Part shown: one piece after another, positions 56,766 to 64,000 of the stretch
How positions within the stretch are numbered: the first letter of the stretch is position 1
Layout: each line of letters begins with the position of its first letter
From: Actinomortierella ambigua
Taxonomy: Eukaryota > Mortierellomycota > Mortierellomycetes > Mortierellales > Mortierellaceae
DNA length: 64,000 nt
Reading direction: 5' to 3'
Assembly: GCA_016098155.1 (NCBI GenBank)
Contig: JAAAJB010000088.1
Span: 1-64,000, forward strand
The notes under the pieces: model-generated
The model's database searches: none
Seen by the model: only the letters and a program-made list of their open reading frames with translations
Told to the model about the DNA's origin: nothing
Position numbers and translations under genes: made by a program

Positions 56766-59700
56766 CTAATTGTCGCGTGTAGAGTTTCTACGGCCCATAA
56801 AGTGAAACTCGACACCCGTGGTGTTCAACGGCGACCCTACAATCATCAGTGGCTGATCCTCGACAATGGCCACCTCTTCCTCCTCGCCCTCCGCAACCAC
56901 CAGCCGATGGCCTAGCATGCGCGTCTCGCGAATCCGGCGATTGACGCTCCGATACTTGGGATTGTCAACCTGCAGCTTGTAATACCGTAGAGCAGCATCC
57001 AGCGGCAGGTGATCCGTCAGGTTACGCCGCTGAGTCACCGACAAGCAGTGCTTAGAGTCCATCTGCAGATCCAGGATGTTTGGGTTGCCTGCACCGGGCG
57101 AAAAACCAACGCGAAGAGAGTACTCGGGCGCTTGAGGTGACGAAAGTATACCTTCAGGACTGTTGGGCGGTGGCGACGTCGTGGCTGACGGCGGGTTCGA
57201 GCTGTAACCGGGGCCGTTGCGCTCATACAGCTCGAATGTGATCTGCGTCAGATAGTCGAGCTCCGGGATCTGGTGCTTGGCTAGCTTGACAGGGATGCCA
57301 GAGAGATACACAATATTGAGAAGGGTGTGAACATGTGACTCCTTGGTGAAATAGAGTCGCGTGCAGGGCTGCGCGGCCGTTCTCTTGCATGACTCGAGAT
57401 CCTCCACAATCTGCTTGACCAATGGCATACTTGTCAAGAGGCCAATCTCAAGCCGGTCCTCCGCCTGAATGCCATACTCCAGTGGCGAGATGAAATCAAA
57501 CAGGATCTTGGCCTTTTGGTACAGATCCTTGATCGGCTCCATGCCCTTTGACTCTTCATCTCGGTCCACAAAAATGTTCTCCAAGAATGGTCGGTTGTGC
57601 AGGGCATCGTACTTGAGTGAGTCGTACAGCTCGGACACCTTGGACGGGTCAAAGTCCTCCTTCTCCACATCAGCAAAATCGGTAAACAGCTTCTCCCAGC
57701 GTTCATAGAAGAGCGACGGACTCTCTTGACAGCACCACGACTTTTGGATCGAATCTACATCGAGCTCCTTGTAGTTCTTCCGCATAATCTCGCGTAGCCG
57801 GCGCATCGACATGATGACTTGTACCACAAGCACGCTTGGCTCTGGCGTATCCTTGGGCCAGGATTCCTCCATGTCTGGCGGCAACTCTTGCTGCAACAGC
57901 TGACGAAGCTCCAGCTTGACCTCGTCTGTCTTTTCCTTGGCGGCATTGCTGTCGTCCAGCATCTCCTTGCGGATGTGAAGCATGTCCTTGGGCACCTCTC
58001 GGATGCCTAGGAACTTTTGGGTAAAGACCTCTGCTGTCGCTCGAACACGGCGCTCAGACGAGGTGAAGATCTTGACGTCGTCCAAGACTTGGCGGTTCAT
58101 TATCAGCAGGTCCTTGCGCAGGTTCTCTCCCAGATCACGCGACTGATGCTTGGCTGCATGCGTAAACTAATGATTTCGCCCACCACCAAAAAAAAAAAAA
58201 AAGTGATATCAGAAAAGAGTGATTAAAAGAAACAGACAAGGTGCTCTTCGTCTTCATCTTTGCCTTTTTTTTTTTTTTTNNNNNNNNNNAAAGGTGCTCT
58301 TACCTCTCCTCCCCACTTGACAATGACTTGTAGCTTGACCTTACCGGTCTCCTTGTTGAAGGTTGGCTTCACCTGAACCTTGGTGCCGGGGAGATTGGAT
58401 TTTTTGTCAAGGATGTTCTTCAGGAGCATCAACTTTGATTCGTCCTCAAGGCGTTCCTGTAGTGCTTGCTCCGCAGCCTCTGATACTGATTTAAGGTCGC
58501 GTGCGTTGCGGATGATGACCTCCTCGCCGCCACCATTGAGCAGCTCCCGGAAGGGCGCCGAACTGAAGGAGAACTTCATCTTTTGCTTGGGGGTGCGATC
58601 CGCGTGGCGGAAGACCGAGACAAAGCACTTTAGCCGCCAAGAATTCTCAGCGCTAAGCTCCTTGGGGAACACCACCTCAGACAGCTTGCGTTGGCGAGCG
58701 TTGCGCAGAAAGAGGTCGCGCAGGATGTTGGCACAGTTGTTGTAGTAATAGTTGTTGCCCTTGACAAAGGACCAGCCGTTGACATCAATCACATATGACT
58801 TTCCGCCTACACGGAGCAAGTCAAAGCCACAGACACGCTGTCCAAAGACTTTGCAGATGCTCGATGCCATTGCCTTTTCTTCCGCCGATAGCTGGGTCAC
58901 ATAGCGGATCTCCTTGCCATCTGTGTTACGCCGAACATGGCCGTCCACAACAGGCGACCTAGTGAGATAGGTACAAAAAGGGACATAAAGTTAGGACTCC
59001 ACAAGGACGACAAAATAATGTACATGTGCCATTGCCGTATTAGAAACAGGCGGGCGTACTTTCTGGTCTCCGCGTGAGCAAAGTTCTCGCCAATGGTATA
59101 GACTTTGACATCTTCGGCATTGTCAACATCCATGAAGCACTCGTAAATGAACGATCCGTTGGTGCGTGGCAGCGTCAGCTCAGGATCAAACTCGCTTGAC
59201 TTGTTGGCAACCTATTAATAAACATAATGTCCGTCCCGAAGATTAATCCTGGTGAGAACAAGATTGGAATCATGCATCTAGACTACCTTCCCTCACTCCT
59301 GCCTTGTACTTTGTCATTGAGAGAAAATAAAAGGGAAGGAAAGAGAAAAGAGTGCGCCATTACTACAGCATACCTTTCTGAAGAGTCGTCTACCACCACC
59401 ACCAGTCGATGAGTGGTAATAGATGTGAATGTTGTGATCTTCTCCTGAGACAGGCTTCTCGACAAACGGCTTGGTGATGATCTCGTCACCAATCTGGATA
59501 GTATCCTGATCGATAACCTTAAACTCGGGCGTCGGTCGCGAAGATGCAATGTTGACACCACGGAGACGGAGTTTCAGACGGGCACGATCCTCCAACACGG
59601 GGCCTCCATCACGGTCCATTGTCAGCCGTCGAGGTGTTGGCACCCCAATCTGATCCAGGATGTCGAGCACCAGTCGTCGATCCCAAAGGACAGTCTGCAT

Positions 59701-60620
59701 ATCGACCTCGTTGACACAGAATGGTGTTCGCAGCTTGACGTACTCGATCGCCTTGTGCAATGGAAATCCCTTTGAGAAGAACGAGACGAAAAAGTCGCAA
59801 GCAGGCCAGCTCTTGACATCTACAATACCAGATTGGATTGGAAGATATGCGTCATTTCTTTTGTTTCTTTCCTCATCGTTTGCTAAGCTTTTGCTTCAGG
59901 CCTATTCCCCTACCCTCCACCCCCTTCTCATCCCTTTGGGCCTATATGCATCTTTGACTCACCCTGTCTCTCCTCTCTCGTTTGACGACAAACAAAATTT
60001 TACAGTCTCTCCCACGATGATCAGCACTACTGCAACGCTATTCTTACCTTCGTCGAGGATACACTTGTCCCCAAAGATGATGGCCTCGAACGGCCCGCTC
60101 GTGAGCAACCGATCAAGAATGTTCCGCATGGGCTTAGAGCGAGCCTTGTCATCCATGGCGCACACACCAATGATATCTATCGTTCGTTGAGATAAGGGGG
60201 GCGGATGGATATCGGTGAGATTGAATGAATGAATGAAAGAGCATTAATTTGATACAAAGAGGGACAGGAAAACAAGCATGGATATCAGTCATGCTGATCA
60301 GGCTAGACCACACACACGCAGCAGGTCGTTGGTCTACCAGCCACACCCTGCACTGCGCCCATAAATGTCAATGATTGGCTTTCATGGAGTGGACATGCCG
60401 ACTGCGGAAGACCATTTCTCGACATTAGGAGGGAGAGGGATGCGGCGATGCTGCTGCTGCTGGCGCGTGCATGAGCCAGTTCAGAGATCAGTCACCTACA
60501 CTTTTTGCGGGGAGTACTTGGCGAAGCAGGGCCGCTCGAGTCTAGGCGCTGAGCCAGAGTGGTCGAGAGCGGCTTTGGGAAAACGAACCCATTGACGATT
60601 GGCTGTTGTCTGTCGTCCAT
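56766..60620 (-). CDS. VIP1: VIP1/PPIP5K diphosphoinositol-pentakisphosphate kinase with phosphatase domain (967 residues)
   Basis: A bifunctional enzyme making and degrading 1-position inositol pyrophosphates (1-InsP7, InsP8), which signal phosphate status. Exons: 60500-60620, 60048-60176, 59374-59819, 59060-59211, 58304-58958, 56766-58166; all joins keep phase. An N-terminal RimK/ATP-grasp kinase starts at [16 protein letters not shown] (about 42). It includes [28 protein letters not shown] and the metal-site [11 protein letters not shown] (about 341-351). The histidine acid phosphatase domain has RHADRTP (400-406), KWGGE joined to FTHAAKH across the gapped intron, and [17 protein letters not shown] lies near residue 740. 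A poly-acidic patch sits near the C-terminus. Length lies near S. pombe Asp1 (920). The intron 58167-58303 holds the N run, but neither exon edge is affected. Confidence 0.94.
58280..58289. other. Assembly gap (10 N)
   Basis: Ten undetermined bases in the VIP1 intron, flanked on one side by a poly-T tract (58265-58279) and on the other by aaaggtgctctt. That short sequence also occurs before the gap as aggtgctctt near 58240, which suggests a local duplication or a collapsed homopolymer at an assembly join. Confidence 0.95.
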
Positions 60621-60742
60621 GGCTAGGGTGAGTGATGGAGGAGTTTGAGGAAATGAGTGAGAGGAGAGTGGAGAGGAAGGGGGTGAAGGGGGTGGGGGGA
60701 GGAGAGAATGGCAAAGGGAGGGAGAACAGAGAGAGTGTGGGT

Positions 60743-60778
<36 letters not shown>

Positions 60779-62692
60779 AGAGAAGAGTGGAAAATGGCAA
60801 GAAGGCTGACCTAAAACTCGTAAATGACGGCACCCCGCCTTTTTGCTCAAGCTCCTCTTCAACTCTTCTCTCTGCTACTCAGCTCATTCATTCTCGCTCT
60901 CGCACCTTCTGTAACCTCTCTCTCTCTCTCTCTCTCGCTCTCTCTCTGCCACCCTTTTCTCTCTTTCTTTCTCCGTCCCTCCCTCGGGCTAGACGGACTG
61001 CAGGTGAGTGGACTGCTGCTGCATGTGTGCCCAGACCACATCTGTATCCTCCCTCCCTCCCTCCCTCCCTCCCTTCCCTCCGAACAGCTGGCAACCACCA
61101 TCGCTCCAGCCACTTACCGACCACAATTCAAGTGTGTGTGTCATTCCTTGCTTTGCTTTGTGTCTACTTTTATTCCTGCTGGTATTTTTTTTCCTCTCTA
61201 TTTCTCCAGTCCCACTCTCTATGCACCTGCATGGAAACAAAGGAGGAAGCTCTGCGTGTGTACAAAGTCCCCTTTCATTCAACCACTTTGTGCAGCATGC
61301 AGTTTCGACAACCAATAACAACCCCTGTTGCCCCAGTGACCCTTCCCCGAAATGGCAATTGCTCGGCCGCCTGTTCCTCATTCCCCAATCTAAGTCTGCA
61401 AGGTTGCACCCCTCATCCCCTAGCAACCTACTCCCCCCTTCACTCCCCAACCACCCTCGTCTGCATGTGGGTGCGTGCCTCTGCTCTAGGGGTGAATTAT
61501 CCACTGCACGACCATCCAAGCACTGGCCAGATATTCCAACGTGCCTCTTCGGTCGTCTTGATTCGTTGATTCGCACCGCAACCCTTTTTACCCTTGTCCA
61601 AACGCCCTTCAACGGATGAGACTTGCCCCGGTGAGGACAAGTCCGCTTCCGAGGCACGAGGGATACTCACAGATGGTATCCTAGGCAAGGGCCCATCGAA
61701 GCTGATGTATGTAGGCTCGTTCTGTCCAGTTGCCCTCTTTAAAAAGTAAAAATACTTGGAACTCCTTCTTCCTCTGCGGCCCCCCCCCACGCCCCCGTTC
61801 CTGAACTGCAATTGGATCAATAGAGCCGGCGAGATGATGACTCGACCAGTGTTTGCGTCATCAAGAATGAATTAGAGTTCAAGATGACCTCATAGATGGC
61901 GCCAGACAGGCTACTTCGCCTCATCTAGACATATGGCCTCGACTGCACTTCCGCATGAGACGTTTTTACATTTACAGTAACATGCAGCTGTCCTCCTGGA
62001 GGTCAACGCCAAACGGTGTTCTTGCGTCTGCCTCCCCTCCCCCTCCCTCTTTCTCTCTCTCCCGTCAGTCTATGCATCCTTGGCAATGTCCTCCCGTACA
62101 TGAAATAAACCTTGGTGGAAACACCATTGGTAGTCTACATGGACCGGCCAAGCCTACTCAGACCAGTACCGTACTAGCGCCCTTCTCTCCCAACCATTGA
62201 TTGGTGTTGTTAATTCGTGCCTACCTCTTCACCAGCTTGTCCGCCACCCTGTTACCAACGCCTTCCTCCTTCCGCTGTGTGCGGTCTTTAATCGCCAGTG
62301 ATGCGTAGATGTAAATTAAACGATATTGGCGCCCGAGGAGGATCTTCCTTTTGAACACCGTTTGGTGTCTAGGATTCGAGAGTGCACCGTATTCTTTAAT
62401 GGATGTCACCTGTATCTCCAGAGACAGCATGAGGCCACCTTCTCTTTCAGTTGGCTGATCGCGGCACCACAAAGGCTATAGTTTCAGCAGTTTTGCGTGA
62501 TCAGGAGGTCAAGATGGATTCGAACAGGGAGTGAGGCGGCACCTCGAGTCCCCCCCCCCTCTTTTTTAATAAACTCCGAAATCACTTTTTTTTTTTTCCT
62601 CTTTTGCATCAACCCATTGCTACTCCTTTTTTTTTTGTTTCCATCGAGTCTCTTCAGCCCATTTCAACACACACCCCTCTTCTCCATCGGGA
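60621..62692. other. Low-complexity intergenic region upstream of VIP1 and the MABP-like gene
   Basis: About 2.1 kb between divergently oriented genes. It contains GAGA tracts (60740-60785), CTCT tracts (60915-60945), a ccct run (61047-61080) and several homopolymers. Two minus-strand frames have protein-like passages: about 61640-61740 and 62221-62472 (83 residues, the latter containing a YGALSNPRHQTVFKRK segment). Neither has a convincing start, splice context or family, so they are not called as genes. Confidence 0.5.
61047..61080. repeat. CCCT tetranucleotide tract
   Basis: About seven tandem ccct units with slight degeneration at the end. It reads as poly Pro/Ser in translation and is not coding. 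Confidence 0.85.
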
Positions 62693-64000
62693 ATGCTCAT
62701 TCCTCGAACCTGGACGGTGACTGTGCTGGCTATTGCCAGCGCAGTGCAGGTTGCCTTTGGTGAGTTTGCGCGCGGGGCACCAGCAGGCCTATGGAAATCG
62801 ACGCTTGGGCAACCAGTGAGCTGATCTGCAACTGTCGATGCTTCTACTCTCCCTTCTCCCCTTACATGCATTCATTCTATCACATCCTCCCTCCTCCCCC
62901 TTGCTGTTTCTCTCTCTTCAGCCAAAGGTATCACCGATCTCAAGGTGACCATCTGCGAGAACAGCGACTGCTTGGTAGATGGCTACCGCAAGGTGCCTCA
63001 GGACCTCAACAAGTTTTCGCGCGGCCAGTATGTCCACCTTCACTATACCGACAGTCAAGACAAAGACTCCACCGGCCGTGTACCTCACCCTATTACGCAC
63101 CTCACCGTCCTGGAAGGCGATCTTGCAGACCATCCAGGCGAAGGTTGGGAGAAGGTCGAGGGAAATCTCAATGCAGGCACCCGAGGCCCACCTCTGACGC
63201 TGTTTGTAAAACGAGATCCCTCTCATGCCCCCATCGAGTCGCTTGTTGTCAAGTACGGTTTTACCAGCCATGGTGCCATTGGATACGATCGACACCCCAT
63301 GGACCTCAACACTGGCACAGGTAAAGAGCTATCCCCCTCTCTTTTCTCTCTGTCTCTCTCCCTGCATTGCGCCATACATGAGTGACACCTCTTGTTCGTC
63401 ACAATTTGCCCCCTCCCCTCTTACACCGCGTGAGGGTTTGATTGTGTCACGTTGTCAACTCTTTTCTTCGACTTTTGTCTTGGCAAAACGTTCAACGAAG
63501 CGCCACATTGCGTTGCGTGCTGCCAGTCACCTGACACACCTGTATTCCTCTTCATAGGCGGCCAATGGGTGTACCTATACTACAAACGGGATCAAAAGGG
63601 CCGCCGCGATCCCATCACCCATATCGCTGTGAAAGCATGTCCTCTTCCTACCTGCAGCATGGACGATAGCAGCTGGACGCGGGTCAACCGAGCAATCAAG
63701 ACAAACTCGTTCACCAAGCGCTACCTCTACCTCTTTTACAAATCCATCCCTGGCGAATCCCCCATCACCAACCTCCGCTTTACACTCGATGGCACCAGCA
63801 GCCCCAACACTGTTAGCCTCGGTGTCCAGACACCGAGCCGTCAGGACCTCTTCCTTACCTTTGACCGCCTCCGCCACAACAACTGGAGTGATAACGACAA
63901 CAGTGACTTTGGACAGGCCGTTGTTGACAATCTGGCTGTGGAGCTGGGCTCGAATCCGATTCCATACGGCTGGTACAGGACAGAGCTGGATCAGCAGGAG
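62693..64000 (+). CDS. Secreted protein with tandem MABP-like beta-prism units (partial, 3' end off window)
   Basis: Exons 62693-62759, 62922-63320 and 63558-64000 (continuing past the window) are joined in phase, giving 303 residues so far. Exon 1 encodes a signal peptide (LIPRTWTVTVLAIASAVQVAFA, cleavage expected after about residue 23). The mature part repeats a pattern of P-I-T/E-x-L/I-x-V, a W/Y-containing middle and an aromatic strand Y-x-x-L-Y-Y-K. Instances are GITDLKV...YVHLHY, PITHLTV...LTLFVKRD, PIESLVV...WVYLYYKRD, PITHIAV...YLYLFYKS and PITNLRF. This alternation is characteristic of MABP-type beta-prism folds known from MVB12 and DENN proteins. A secreted form would be unusual. 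Cys pairs (CENSDC; CPLPTC) could form disulfides. Function is unknown. Confidence 0.7.

Noticed and set aside
60740..61080. Alternating GA and CT/CCCT tracts that might be called a regulatory or recombination element
   Set aside because: Plain microsatellites of the kind seen throughout the window; no evidence of function.
1..64000. CRISPR arrays, bacterial operons, insertion sequences, tRNA or rRNA genes
   Set aside because: None seen. The direct repeats present are microsatellites or the 19-bp tandem, and the genes are spliced eukaryotic ones.

Overview
This window reads as the nuclear genome of a filamentous, early-diverging fungus. The evidence is an intron-rich gene set (about 50-450 nt introns with GT-AG ends, plus one of 1.1 kb), a fungal translation elongation factor 3, fungal-type Vip1, Dop1 and glycogenin, and long glutamine-, histidine- and serine-rich disordered extensions. 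A nicastrin gene and an SMG6-like PIN protein, both absent from well-known yeasts, point away from Dikarya towards Mucoromycota in the broad sense. A Mortierella-like fungus is my best guess, but that is inference. One run of ten N (58280-58289) marks an assembly gap.

Layout. Positions 1-6500 are a decayed transposon field: three diverged copies of an unnamed dispersed element (about 30-290, 3707-4069 minus, 5690-6243), a broken Tc1/mariner transposase (2199-3420) and a Ty3/gypsy integrase-chromodomain remnant (4121-5157 minus). From 6.9 kb on the sequence is gene-dense: glycogenin with a giant His-rich extension (minus), eEF3 (minus), an EST1/SMG6-like PIN nuclease (plus), a small unknown gene (minus), DOP1 (minus, 11 exons), an unknown tail-anchored protein (plus), a 1200-residue protein with a HeLo/MLKL-like bundle and a CHORD-like zinc motif (minus), the mitochondrial tRNA-modification GTPase MSS1 (plus), an APC-family permease with a tail of about 1500 residues (plus), nicastrin (minus), mitochondrial IF3 (plus), the inositol pyrophosphate synthase/phosphatase VIP1 (minus), and the start of a secreted MABP-like beta-prism protein (plus, runs off the end).

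Functionally this is a mixture of housekeeping genes rather than one pathway. Two genes serve mitochondrial translation (MSS1, IF3), two serve cytosolic translation and mRNA surveillance (eEF3, SMG6-like), three concern membranes and trafficking (DOP1, the tail-anchored protein, nicastrin), and two concern carbon storage and phosphate signalling (glycogenin, VIP1). I see no operon-like or biosynthetic cluster. All exon joins were read by eye and checked for phase consistency. Most are firm; the less certain ones are named in the entries. The most unusual items are the HeLo/CHORD-like protein, nicastrin in a fungus, the permease tail, the His-rich glycogenin and the three-copy dispersed element.
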